64,000 nt of DNA from Streptomyces sp. G-G2 (GTDB lineage: Bacteria; Actinomycetota; Actinomycetes; Streptomycetales; Streptomycetaceae). The stretch lies in contig NZ_JASISO010000003.1 in assembly GCF_030063135.1 (NCBI RefSeq), forward strand, positions 1-64,000, in the 5' to 3' direction. The notes under the pieces are model-generated. The model ran no database searches. It had not been told where the DNA came from and saw nothing but the letters and a program-made list of their open reading frames with translations. Made by a program: the position numbers and the translations under genes. Shown here in pieces: positions 16,289 through 24,767 of the stretch (position 1 is its first letter; the number at the start of each line of letters is the position of its first letter).

Positions 16289-17803
16289 TCACGCAAGCAC
16301 CCGCTCGGCCGCCGCCCCCACGGGGGCCGACCAGCGGGGCCAGTGGGACTGCCAGTTCTCGGCTGCCTCCAGTTGGGCCGCCAAGGAGATCAGGAGGGGC
16401 TCCGAGGCTTCCGGGCCCAGGAGTTGGGCACCCACCGGGAGGCCCTGGGGGGTGAAGCCCGCCGGGACGTTCACGCCCGGCCAGCCGAGGACGTTCCACG
16501 GCCAGGCGTACGGGCAGGCCGCGATGATCGCCCGCTCCGTGTCCAGGGAGCCGCGCCCGACGAGGGCGCCCACGCGCAGGGGCGCGGTGGCCGTCGTAGG
16601 CGTCAGGACCACGTCGTAGCGGTGGAAGATCTCGCCGATCCGGTATTGGTGCAGGGCCTCGGCGCGGCGCGCCGCCCGCAGGGGCAGGCCGCTCAGGATG
16701 CGCCCCATGAGGGTGGCCTCGCTCGTGCGGGGGTCCAGCAGCGAGGGGTCCGGTACCCGGGCCGCCCACTCCTGTACGCCACCGGTCGCGCGGGGGATGA
16801 AGCTCAGGCCGATCTTTCCGTACCGGGGGTCCTCCAGGGCCACCTCGTGCCCCAGCGCCTCCAGGCGTCCCGCGAGCCGTTCCACGGCTGAACGGACCGA
16901 AGGGTCGAGGGCCTTGGAGGTGCCGGTGAACGGCATACCGAAGGACAGCGCGATCCGCAGCCGCCCGGGCGCCCTCCGGGCGGCCCGTACGGCGGAGATC
17001 GGCGCGGGGCGGTGCAGGTCGCCCCGGTGCGAACCGCTGGCCGCGTCGAGGAGCAGGGCCGCGTCGGCGACCGTACGCGCCAGCACACCGTTGACCGTCA
17101 GCCCCCGGAAGGCTTCCGGTTCGGGCCAGGTGGAGATGCGGCCGCGCTGCGGTTTGATGCCCACCAGGTGGGTCCAGGCCGCCGGGATGCGGATCGATCC
17201 CGCGCCGTCCGAGCCCAGCGCCGCCGGGATCAGTCCGGCCGCCACGGCCGCCGCCGAGCCGCCGGAGGAGCCGCCCGGGGTGAAGTCCGGGTTCCACGGA
17301 TTGCGGGTCGCACCGAAGGCGGCCCCCTCGGTGAGCGGCCACTGGCCCAGCTCGGGGGTCTGGGTCTTGCCGACGATGACCGCGCCCGCCGCGCGCAGGC
17401 GGCGTACCGCCTCGCTGTCGTCGGCCTTGGGCGGGAAGTCGCCCGCGCAGCCGAAGGCGGTCGGCAGCCCGGCCACGTCCATGTCGTCCTTGACCGCGAG
17501 CGGTACGCCCAGCAGCGGGAGCCGCTCACCGGCGGCGAGCCGCCGGTCGGCGGCGTCCGCCTCCGCGAGGGCGGACTCGGCGTGCACGATCCGGAACGCG
17601 TTCAACTCCGGCTGCGAGGCGGCGATCCGCTCCAGGCACTGTTCGGTCAGCCAGCGCGAGGACACGCTGCCCTCGGCGAGCGCCGCCGCCATGTCCGCGA
17701 GGCCCGGAGGCGAGGCGGGCGCCGCGCTGCGGCCCCAGTCGTGGGACGGGCGGTGCGCCACGTCGTACGACGTGCCAGGAGCTATGCCAGGAACTGTGGT
17801 CAT
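16289..17803 (-). CDS. Amidase-signature hydrolase
   Basis: A 504-residue amidase-signature enzyme. The Ser-cisSer-Lys triad is visible: Lys in GVPLAVKDDMD (about residue 108), cis-Ser in TPGGSSGGSAAAVAAGL (about 180) and the nucleophile Ser in LGSDGAGSIRIPAAW (about 205). The C-terminal PWNVLGWPGVNVPAGF is also typical. Such enzymes hydrolyse diverse amides; this is not GatA, since no gatB or gatC is adjacent. The ATG at 17803 has GGGGAGG about 10 bases upstream. A 9-bp inverted repeat at 17817-17851 covers its promoter, indicating regulation. The natural substrate is unknown. Confidence 0.9.
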   Translation of the reverse strand: MTTVPGIAPGTSYDVAHRPSHDWGRSAAPASPPGLADMAAALAEGSVSSRWLTEQCLERIAASQPELNAFRIVHAESALAEADAADRRLAAGERLPLLGVPLAVKDDMDVAGLPTAFGCAGDFPPKADDSEAVRRLRAAGAVIVGKTQTPELGQWPLTEGAAFGATRNPWNPDFTPGGSSGGSAAAVAAGLIPAALGSDGAGSIRIPAAWTHLVGIKPQRGRISTWPEPEAFRGLTVNGVLARTVADAALLLDAASGSHRGDLHRPAPISAVRAARRAPGRLRIALSFGMPFTGTSKALDPSVRSAVERLAGRLEALGHEVALEDPRYGKIGLSFIPRATGGVQEWAARVPDPSLLDPRTSEATLMGRILSGLPLRAARRAEALHQYRIGEIFHRYDVVLTPTTATAPLRVGALVGRGSLDTERAIIAACPYAWPWNVLGWPGVNVPAGFTPQGLPVGAQLLGPEASEPLLISLAAQLEAAENWQSHWPRWSAPVGAAAERVLA

Positions 17804-17816
17804 CGAAACCGGACCT

Positions 17817-17851
17817 CCCCGTTACTCATCGGTATACAGACGGTAACGGGG
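17817..17851. promoter_or_regulatory. Operator-like inverted repeat before the amidase gene
   Basis: CCCCGTTAC, 17 bases, GTAACGGGG: perfect 9-bp arms located 14-48 bases upstream of the amidase ATG. A TATACC (minus strand, 17831-17836) between the arms could be the -10 box. No regulator gene is directly adjacent. Confidence 0.55.
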
Positions 17852-17866
17852 CGTTCTGGAAGCTTG

Positions 17867-18562
17867 CTATATCCATCCTTCAAGCGAGGTCATGAAGCCC
17901 TCGAAGTCGTCCCGGTGGATGGTGTGACCGGCCCCCGCGACCGAACGGACCTCGAAACCGCGGGACGCGAGGACCGCCGCCCGGTCCCCGTCGATCAGGA
18001 AGCTCGGGTCGGCGAGCTGCACGAGGGAGGGCACCACGGGCGCTGCGGGGAGCAGGTCGGTACCGGTCAGCGGGCCCAGGCTCAGCGCGGTCGCCTCGTC
18101 CCAGGCCGCCAGGGTCAGGAGTTCGACGTCCACGTCGGCCTCCTCCCAACGCGGGTTCATCGCCTGGATCTGCTCCTTGGGCGCTGCCTTGAACCCGGCG
18201 AACAGCTCCGGCCCGAAGCCCTCGCCGAGGCTGCCCAGGTGCCAGGCCGGGTCGGAGTACACCGCGCGGCGCGGCAGCAGCCGGTCCACGGCGAGGGAGA
18301 GGGCCAGCCCGCCGAGCGAGTGGCCGATGGCGAGTTCCGCCCCGGCCGGAAGGGTCTCGGCCAGGTCGTCGGCGAAGACCGCGGCGCCGTACTCGCCCCG
18401 GCCGCTGGCGCCGTGCCCGCGCAGGTCCACGGCGATCACGCGGTAGCCGAGGGAGGCGAGGGCCGGGCCGACCCGGCGCCAGGTGCGGTGGTCGGCCATG
18501 ACGCCGTGGACGAGCAGGGCGATGCGGTCGCCCTCGCCCCAGGTGTGGGTGTGAAGTCGCAC
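17867..18562 (-). CDS. Alpha/beta hydrolase
   Basis: A 231-residue serine hydrolase of the alpha/beta fold. The oxyanion segment is LLVHGVMADHRTWRRVGPAL, followed by VIAVDLRGHGASG. The nucleophile elbow is AIGHSLGG. The acid aspartate is probably in DPSFLIDGDRA, and the catalytic histidine in VAGAGHTIHRDD near the C-terminus. The GTG at 18562 is preceded by AAAGG. The MFS gene ends 31 bases upstream on the same strand, so the two are likely one transcript under the LacI-type repressor. It may process the compound that the transporter imports. The substrate is unknown. Confidence 0.87.
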   Translation of the reverse strand: MRLHTHTWGEGDRIALLVHGVMADHRTWRRVGPALASLGYRVIAVDLRGHGASGRGEYGAAVFADDLAETLPAGAELAIGHSLGGLALSLAVDRLLPRRAVYSDPAWHLGSLGEGFGPELFAGFKAAPKEQIQAMNPRWEEADVDVELLTLAAWDEATALSLGPLTGTDLLPAAPVVPSLVQLADPSFLIDGDRAAVLASRGFEVRSVAGAGHTIHRDDFEGFMTSLEGWI

Positions 18563-18593
18563 GGGGGTGCCTTTCGTCGGTCGGGAGAGGGGT

Positions 18594-19859
18594 TCAGCGG
18601 ACGCCGCGGATCGGCTTCACGGCCAGCGCGCCCGCGATGGACAGCGCCGCCGCGATGACGAACAGCGCCGTGTAGCCGCCGCTGACGGAAACGATCACGG
18701 AGGCGATGAAGGGGGCGACGATCTGCGGACCGGCGTTGGCGATGTTCAGGACGCCCATGTCGCGCGCCGCGTCCTCGGCCTTCGGCAGGACCATCGTGAC
18801 CAGGGCCGTGTCCACGGCCATGTAACTGCCGAAGGCGAGGCCGTTGACCACGGAGAAGGCGAGCATCGCCGACCAGCTCGTCGACAGGGCCGGGATGAGC
18901 AGGGCCACCGCCGACAGCAGCGCCGAGGCTCCGACGAAGAGCTTGCGGCGGTCGAACCGGTCGGACAGGTAGCCGCCCAGCACGGTCGAGACCACCATCG
19001 CCACGCTGGTCAGCGGCATCAGCAGGGCCACGGCGTCCTCCGGCTCCATGCCGTCGGGCAGCCGGGTGTGGTCCTGGAGGATGTACAGCTGGTAGCCGCT
19101 CACCGCGAAGTACCCGAGGACGAGGAGCGCGCGCCCGATGAACGCCCAGCGGAAGTCGTGGTCCTTGAGCGCGCCCGTGAAGGCGGCCAGTTGGGAGCGC
19201 ACCGGCAACGCGGCGCGGACGGGGAGGCGTTCCTCACGGCCGCAGGCGGTGAAGAGCACGGCCGCGCCCGCCACGATCGCGCCGAAGAGGAGGTAGCCGG
19301 TGCGGTAGTCGTCGGAGAAGGCCGCGCCGAGCAGGGCGCCCAGGGTGGAGCCGAAGGGCAGGCCGAGGCCGACGGCCGCCGAGGCCTTGCCCCGTGCGGT
19401 CACCGGGATCCGGTCGGGGACCACGGAGGTGATGGCGGCCTGGTAGACGTTCATCACGGCCTGCCCGAGGCACCACGCGATGGTGATCAACAGGATGGTG
19501 TCGGCGAACCCGAGCAGGAACATCGCGGGTATCGCGGCCAGACCGCCGCCCAGGATCCAGGGGTTGCGGCGGCCGCTGCGGTCGGAGAGGGCGCCGGCGA
19601 CCGGGTTGAAGACGGTGGCGAAGATCGCGGAAACCCCCGCGATCAGGCCGAAGTTGGAAACCTTGTTCGCCGGGTCGATGTGCTCGACCTGGAGCGCGAG
19701 CAGGATTCCGGCGACGCCGATGTAGAGCGAGTACATCGCGGTGTTGCCCACGAGCAGCAGGGCCAGCAGGCCGCGCGGGGGCGCGGATCCGCTGGGCGCG
19801 GCGCAGGGGGCGGGGGAGGTGGCGTCGGCGGTGCCGGTGCCGGGGGAGGAAAGGGCCAC
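18594..19859 (-). CDS. MFS transporter, sugar-type
   Basis: A 421-residue membrane protein with about 12 hydrophobic segments. The GTG at 19859 has a strong AGGAGG six bases upstream; the frame is open further but those starts would fall in the LacI operator. The MFS loop motif appears as GALSDRSGRRNPWILGGG after helix 2, and again in the second half as GGYLSDRFDRRKLFVG. The sugar-porter-like spacing, the divergent LacI regulator at 20103 and the co-transcribed hydrolase suggest uptake of a carbohydrate or glycoside. Export cannot be excluded. Confidence 0.88.
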   Translation of the reverse strand: MALSSPGTGTADATSPAPCAAPSGSAPPRGLLALLLVGNTAMYSLYIGVAGILLALQVEHIDPANKVSNFGLIAGVSAIFATVFNPVAGALSDRSGRRNPWILGGGLAAIPAMFLLGFADTILLITIAWCLGQAVMNVYQAAITSVVPDRIPVTARGKASAAVGLGLPFGSTLGALLGAAFSDDYRTGYLLFGAIVAGAAVLFTACGREERLPVRAALPVRSQLAAFTGALKDHDFRWAFIGRALLVLGYFAVSGYQLYILQDHTRLPDGMEPEDAVALLMPLTSVAMVVSTVLGGYLSDRFDRRKLFVGASALLSAVALLIPALSTSWSAMLAFSVVNGLAFGSYMAVDTALVTMVLPKAEDAARDMGVLNIANAGPQIVAPFIASVIVSVSGGYTALFVIAAALSIAGALAVKPIRGVR

Positions 19860-20001
19860 GGTGCCCTCCTGGGCAGGGGTGACGAGTGGATGACGGGGTG
19901 CGTGCCGCCCTGTCGTGACGGCGGGGGCGCGTCGGAACACGGCAGGGCGACGGCACGGGGCGACACGTGGTGCGACACCTCCGGTGAGGGCGGTGCGACA
20001 G

Positions 20002-20034
20002 GTGGTTACACGTGTCAATGAATCGTGTAACCAC
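20002..20034. promoter_or_regulatory. LacI-type operator between the MFS and lacI genes
   Basis: GTGGTTACACG, 11 bases, CGTGTAACCAC: a perfect 11-bp inverted repeat in the 243-base divergent region, 68 bases before the LacI ATG and 142 bases before the MFS GTG. The sequence around the arms is relatively AT-rich. It is well placed to repress both transcripts. Confidence 0.8.
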
Positions 20035-20102
20035 TGTGTAGCATTCGATTCAGGCCATCCGCTAGACCCTCGGCGCGACCAGTCTGGAAAGATGCCACGG
20101 CA

Positions 20103-21176
20103 ATGTCTCAGTCACCGAAGTCGCCCGGAGCGCCCACGCCGACCCCGGTGTCCGCGCCGCCCGCCACCCCCGCCGCGCAGCTGTCCGCGCCCGTGCCCAC
20201 CAGCGCCGATGTGGCCCGCCTCGCGGGTGTCTCGCGCGCCACGGTCTCGTACGTCCTGAACAACGCGGAAGCCGTGCGGATCAGCGAGCCGACCCGTCGC
20301 AAGGTCCGCGACGCCGCCGAGGAGCTGGGGTACGTCCCCCATGCCGCCGCCCGCAGTCTGCGCGCCGGGCACACCCGCATCGTGCTGCTGCCCACCTCGC
20401 ACGTCCCGGTGGGCCCGCTGTACAGCGCGTTCCTCAACGGGCTCCAGTGGGCCCTGCGCAGGCTCGACTACACCGTGGTCCAGTACGGCAGCCTCGGCCT
20501 CACCGGTGACCAGGCTGCCCGCGCCTGGGCCGAGCTGCGGCCCGTCGCGGTGATCTCGCTCGGCGAGATCGCCCTGAACGCCCACGACGTCGAGACCCTC
20601 AAGCGGGCCGGGGCCCGCGCCGTGATCACCCTCGGGCCGGTCGGCGTGGCCGGGGCGCACGCCCTGGTCATGGACCAGGCGGAGGTCGGGGCCAGGGCCG
20701 CCGCCCATCTCGTCGAACGCGGCCACCGCCGGATCGGCGTGATCGTGCCGCAGGAGGCGGGCCTGGAGCTGTTCTCCGCGCCGCGCCTGGAGGGCGCGCG
20801 GGCGGCGGCCGGTTCCGCGGCCTCGGTCGAGGTGCTGCCCATGAGCTACACCGAGGAGTCGGCGCAGGCCCTCGCGCGGGGCTGGCGCGGGAGCGGGCCG
20901 GGCGCGGTCTTCGCCTACAACGACGAGTACGCGATGCTGCTCATGCGCGCCCTCCAGGACGAGGGCCTGCGGGTGCCGCAGGACGTGGCGGTCATCGGCG
21001 CCGACGACCTGCTGATCGGCCGCCTGCTGCGGCCGCGCCTGAGCACGGTGCAACTGGAGATGCCGACCGGTGACCATCTGGCCTCCCTGGTGGACCGGAT
21101 GGTGCGGGAGCCCTCCGAGCCCCTGGCCCGCCACGGCCTGATGGCCGCGCGGGCCCTGCCCCGCGAGTCCACCTGA
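20103..21176 (+). CDS. LacI-family transcriptional repressor
   Basis: A 357-residue regulator. A 30-residue Pro/Ala-rich leader precedes the DNA-binding head at about 33-80: TSADVARLAGVSRATVSYVL, then the hinge-side segment AARSLRAGHTRIVLL. The effector domain has the periplasmic-binding fold, with HLVERGHRRIGVIVP and AVFAYNDEYAMLLMRAL. It should bind the operator at 20002-20034 and control the divergent MFS and hydrolase genes as well as itself, with release by a sugar-like inducer. The ATG at 20103 lacks a strong ribosome site. Confidence 0.93.
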   Translation: MSQSPKSPGAPTPTPVSAPPATPAAQLSAPVPTSADVARLAGVSRATVSYVLNNAEAVRISEPTRRKVRDAAEELGYVPHAAARSLRAGHTRIVLLPTSHVPVGPLYSAFLNGLQWALRRLDYTVVQYGSLGLTGDQAARAWAELRPVAVISLGEIALNAHDVETLKRAGARAVITLGPVGVAGAHALVMDQAEVGARAAAHLVERGHRRIGVIVPQEAGLELFSAPRLEGARAAAGSAASVEVLPMSYTEESAQALARGWRGSGPGAVFAYNDEYAMLLMRALQDEGLRVPQDVAVIGADDLLIGRLLRPRLSTVQLEMPTGDHLASLVDRMVREPSEPLARHGLMAARALPREST

Positions 21177-21337
21177 GGGCGCCGGCCGCGCGGCCCGGAC
21201 GGCCCGGTCCGTACGGCCGGACCAGGTCGGAGCTGCCGCGCGCCGACCGGGCGACCGTTGACAGGGCGCGAGGCCGGGACGGAAACTGCGGGCGCGCCCA
21301 CCGGCGCGCCCGCACGGATCTGCCCAGGAGACCCCGC

Positions 21338-22528
21338 ATGCGCATCCGCGACGTTTACATCGTCGACGCCGTCCGTACCCCGATCGGCAAGTTCGGCGGT
21401 GCCTACGCCGGGGTCCGCCCGGACGACCTGGCCGCGCACGTGGTCCGCGCGCTGGTCGACCGTACGCCCGCGCTCGATCCCGCACGGATCGACGACGTCG
21501 TCTTCGGTGACGCCAACGGCGCCGGCGAGGACAACCGGGACGTCGCCCGCATGGCGGTGCTGCTCGCCGGGCTGCCGGTCACGGTCCCCGGAGTCACCGT
21601 CAACCGGCTCTGCGGCTCCGGCCTGGAGGCCGTGATCCAGGCGGCCCGGGCCATCGCGGTCGGGGACGCCTCGGTGGCGATCGCGGGCGGGGTCGAGTCG
21701 ATGACCCGCGCGCCCTGGGTGATGCAGAAGCCCGAACGCGCCTTCCCCGCCGCCCACCAGCAACTCTGGTCGACCACGCTGGGCTGGCGGATGACCAACC
21801 CGGGCATGCCCGCGGAGTGGACCGGTTCGCTCGGGGAGGGCGCGGAGCTGGTCGCGGACAAGTTCGCGATCACCCGCGAGGCCCAGGACGCCTTCGCCCT
21901 GGAGAGCCACCGCAAGGCCGCGGCCGCGTGGGCGGCGGGGGAGTACGACGCCGAGGTGGTCCCGTACCCGGGTGTGGAACTCCCGCGTGACGAGTGCGTC
22001 CGGGAGGGGTCCACGCCGGAGGCCCTCGCGCGCCTCAAGCCCGTCTTCCGTACGGACGGCCGGGGCACCGTCACCGCCGCCAACTCCTCCCCGCTCAATG
22101 ACGGGGCCGCCGCCCTGCTGCTCACCGACGAGGCGGGCCTCGCGGCCACCGGGCGCGAACCGCTGGCCCGGATCCGGTCATCGGCGGTCACCGGGATCGA
22201 GCCGCAGCTCTTCGGTCTGGGGCCGGTGGAGGCCGTCCGGCAGGCGCTGGCGAAGGCGGGCCGGGGCTTCGCCGACCTCACCACCCTGGAGTTGAACGAG
22301 GCTTTCGCCGCACAGGCGTTGGGCTGTCTGGAGTCCTGGCCGGAGCTGGACCGGGCCGTGGTCAACCCGCGCGGCGGGGCGATCGCGATCGGGCACCCGC
22401 TCGGCGCGTCCGGCGCCCGCCTCGCGGGATCGGTGGCCCACCAGCTGGCGGCCGCGGGCTCGGGCACCGGGATGGCCGCGCTCTGCATCGGGGTGGGGCA
22501 GGGCATCGCCCTCGTGCTGGAGCGCTGA
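21338..22528 (+). CDS. Acetyl-CoA C-acyltransferase (thiolase)
   Basis: A 396-residue thiolase. AGGAG at 21326-21330 sets the ATG. The acyl-accepting Cys92 lies in NRLCGSGLEAV. The second active-site set is His353 in GGAIAIGHPLGASG and Cys383 in CIGVGQG, so all catalytic residues are present. Thiolases cleave 3-ketoacyl-CoA or condense two acetyl-CoA units. The N-terminus VYIVDAVRTPIGKFGG and the GDANGAGEDNRDVARMA segment resemble PcaF/PaaJ-type enzymes of aromatic breakdown. The following gene is an aromatic-aldehyde-type dehydrogenase, which supports a catabolic role, but no other pathway genes are present. Confidence 0.92.
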   Translation: MRIRDVYIVDAVRTPIGKFGGAYAGVRPDDLAAHVVRALVDRTPALDPARIDDVVFGDANGAGEDNRDVARMAVLLAGLPVTVPGVTVNRLCGSGLEAVIQAARAIAVGDASVAIAGGVESMTRAPWVMQKPERAFPAAHQQLWSTTLGWRMTNPGMPAEWTGSLGEGAELVADKFAITREAQDAFALESHRKAAAAWAAGEYDAEVVPYPGVELPRDECVREGSTPEALARLKPVFRTDGRGTVTAANSSPLNDGAAALLLTDEAGLAATGREPLARIRSSAVTGIEPQLFGLGPVEAVRQALAKAGRGFADLTTLELNEAFAAQALGCLESWPELDRAVVNPRGGAIAIGHPLGASGARLAGSVAHQLAAAGSGTGMAALCIGVGQGIALVLER

Positions 22529-22775
22529 CGGGGCGGGGCGGCGGGCGGACGTGTTGGGCGGGCGCGTCGGGTGCCGGACTCATGTCCCTCCCCGCCTGTC
22601 CGCCTGCCCGCCCTCCCAGGCGCCCAGACGCCCGGTCGTTCGATCGATTCCGGACACATGACGCTGTCAACTGCCCAATAAGTGAACAGAATTGACTGGT
22701 CCGTTCTGGCACGATGACGCGTGCCGCCCCCCAGCCCGGCACTGCACCGTCCCCACCCACCGGAGGCCTCGCGCC

Positions 22776-24215
22776 ATGCCGCTCCTCGATCCGCAGTTCT
22801 GGCAGGACGGACCCACTCTGACGGGAGGTACGGCGCCGGTCATCGAGCCCGCCACCGGCCGTACCCTCGCCACCCTCGACCTCGCCGCGGCCCCCGATGT
22901 CGCCGAAGCAGCCGTACGGGCCCGGGCCGCGCAGCGGGACTGGGCGCGCACCACCCACCTGGAGCGCGCCACGGTGCTCCGCCGCGCCGGGGACCTGTTC
23001 GCGGCCCACGCCGAAGAGCTCCGCGCATGGCTGATCCGCGAGTCCGGCTGCATAGCGGGCAAGGCCGACTTCGAGCTGCACGTCGCCGCGCAGGAGTGCT
23101 ACGAGGCGGCCGCGCTGGCCTCGCGCCCGACCGGGCAGGTGCTACCGACCGAGGCGCCCCGGCTCTCGTACACGACCCGGGTCCCGGCCGGGCTCGTCGG
23201 GGTGATCGCCCCCTTCAACGCCCCGCTGATCCTGGCCATCCGCTCGGTCGCGCCCGCGCTCGCCCTCGGCAACGCGGTGCTGCTCAAGCCGGACCGGCGT
23301 ACCGCGGTGTGCGGCGGCCTCTCGCTCGCCGCCGTCTTCGCCGCCGCCGGTCTGCCCGCCGGGCTGCTCCACGTGCTGCCCGGCGGCGCCGAGGTCGGGG
23401 AGGCGTTGGTGGCCGAACCCCTGGTGCGTGTCCTGTCGTTCACCGGATCGACGGCGGTGGGCCGCAGCGTCGGCGAGGTGGCGGGCCGTCAGCTCAAGCG
23501 CACGCACCTGGAGTTGGGCGGCAACTCCGCCCTGGTCGTGCTCGCCGACGCCGATGTGGAGGCCGCGGTGGCCCAGGCCTCCTGGGGATCCTTCTTCCAC
23601 CAGGGCCAGATATGCATGACCGCGGGCCGCCATCTCGTGCACGCCTCGCTGTACGACGAGTACGTCGAGCGGCTCGCCGTCAGGGCCGAGGCGCTGGCCG
23701 TGGGGGACCCGTACCGCGAACAGGTGCACCTGGGTCCGCTCATCGACCGCGCCCAGTTGGAGCGGGTGCACCGCCTGGTCGAGGCCAGTACCGAGCGGGG
23801 CGCCAAGCTGGTCGCGGGCGGCACCCACCGTGACCTGTTCTACCGGCCGACCGTGCTCGCGGGCGTCGGCGACGACACCCCGGCCTACGCGGAGGAGGTC
23901 TTCGGCCCGGTGGCGCCCGTACGGTCCTTCGCCTCGGAGGAGGAGGCGGTCGCCCTGGCCTCGGCCGGTCCCTACGGCCTCTCGCTCGGGATCGTCACGC
24001 GGGACGCGGCGCGCGGGCTGGAGCTGGCAGGGCGGATCCCCACCGGGATCGCGCACGTCAACGACCAGACCGTCAACGACGAGGCGGTGGCCCCCTTCGG
24101 CGGGGTCGGCGCCTCGGGCAACGGCGCCCGGTTCGGCGGCGAGGCGAACCTCGACGCCTTCACCGAACTGCGCTGGACCACGGTGCGCAGCTCCCCGGCC
24201 GGTCATCCGTTCTGA
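22776..24215 (+). CDS. Aldehyde dehydrogenase, benzaldehyde-type
   Basis: A 479-residue NAD(P)-dependent dehydrogenase. The ATG at 22776 is set by CGGAGG. Catalytic Cys280 is in HQGQICMTAGR and the general base Glu246 in HLELGGNSALVV. The cofactor loop is VLSFTGSTAVGRSVG. The substrate-side segment PAGLVGVIAPFNAPLILAIRSVAPALALG and the C-terminal HVNDQTVNDEAVAPFGGVGASG are typical of benzaldehyde and vanillin dehydrogenases. It would oxidise an aromatic aldehyde to the acid. It follows the thiolase after 247 bases with no clear terminator. The exact aldehyde is not known. Confidence 0.9.
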   Translation: MPLLDPQFWQDGPTLTGGTAPVIEPATGRTLATLDLAAAPDVAEAAVRARAAQRDWARTTHLERATVLRRAGDLFAAHAEELRAWLIRESGCIAGKADFELHVAAQECYEAAALASRPTGQVLPTEAPRLSYTTRVPAGLVGVIAPFNAPLILAIRSVAPALALGNAVLLKPDRRTAVCGGLSLAAVFAAAGLPAGLLHVLPGGAEVGEALVAEPLVRVLSFTGSTAVGRSVGEVAGRQLKRTHLELGGNSALVVLADADVEAAVAQASWGSFFHQGQICMTAGRHLVHASLYDEYVERLAVRAEALAVGDPYREQVHLGPLIDRAQLERVHRLVEASTERGAKLVAGGTHRDLFYRPTVLAGVGDDTPAYAEEVFGPVAPVRSFASEEEAVALASAGPYGLSLGIVTRDAARGLELAGRIPTGIAHVNDQTVNDEAVAPFGGVGASGNGARFGGEANLDAFTELRWTTVRSSPAGHPF

Positions 24216-24311
24216 CCTGCGCCGCCCCTTCCTCGCGCGCGGGTCCGGAATGCTCGGGGCGGTCCGTTCGTTCCACGGACAGGAAGCGCGAAAAACGGAG
24301 GTCTGGAAACC

Positions 24312-24692
24312 GTGGCTACAGTCGAACTCACCAAGGAGAACTTCGACCGGACGGTCAGCGAGAACGAGTTCGTGCTGATCGACTTCTGGGCGTCGTGGTG
24401 CGGTCCGTGCCGCCAGTTCGCCCCGGTCTACGAGAAGGCGTCGGAGGTCCACTCCGACGTGGTCTTCGCGAAGGTGGACACGGAGGCGCAGCAGGAGCTG
24501 GCCGCGGCCTTCGACATCCAGTCGATCCCGACCCTGATGATCATCCGGGACCAGGTGGCCATCTTCGCGCAGCCGGGCGCGCTGCCCGAGGCCATGCTGG
24601 AGGACGTCATCGGGCAGGCCCGCGCCCTGGACATGGACGAGGTCCGGGCGAAGATCGCGGAGGAGAAGGCGAAGCCCGCCGAAGAGGCGTAG
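24312..24692 (+). CDS. Thioredoxin
   Basis: A 126-residue thioredoxin starting at GTG with GGAGG eleven bases upstream. The active site is WASWCGPCRQFAPVYEK, with Cys30 and Cys33, and the cis-proline is in IQSIPTLMIIR. The first ~105 residues are the standard fold. The tail is acidic and charged (KIAEEKAKPAEEA), longer than classic TrxA. It reduces protein disulfides in the cytoplasm. No thioredoxin reductase is adjacent; the flavoprotein 76 bases downstream is from a different branch. A hairpin after the gene probably separates them. Confidence 0.93.
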   Translation: MATVELTKENFDRTVSENEFVLIDFWASWCGPCRQFAPVYEKASEVHSDVVFAKVDTEAQQELAAAFDIQSIPTLMIIRDQVAIFAQPGALPEAMLEDVIGQARALDMDEVRAKIAEEKAKPAEEA

Positions 24693-24700
24693 CGGGGGAG

Positions 24701-24728
24701 GGCGGTTCCGGCACGCCGGGACCGCCCC
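24701..24728. terminator. Hairpin after the thioredoxin gene
   Basis: GGGCGGTTCCGGC (24701-24713) and GCCGGGACCGCCC (24716-24728) pair along 13 positions with one T-G wobble. It starts 9 bases past the stop and fits a GC-rich intrinsic terminator. Confidence 0.6.
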
Positions 24729-24767
24729 TCGGTTCCACCGCGCGGGTCCTGCGGGACACTGGACCGC

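Noticed and set aside
16289..17803. GatA subunit of the tRNA amidotransferase
   Set aside because: No gatB or gatC neighbours, and the gene has its own regulated promoter; a general amidase-signature enzyme is the safer call.
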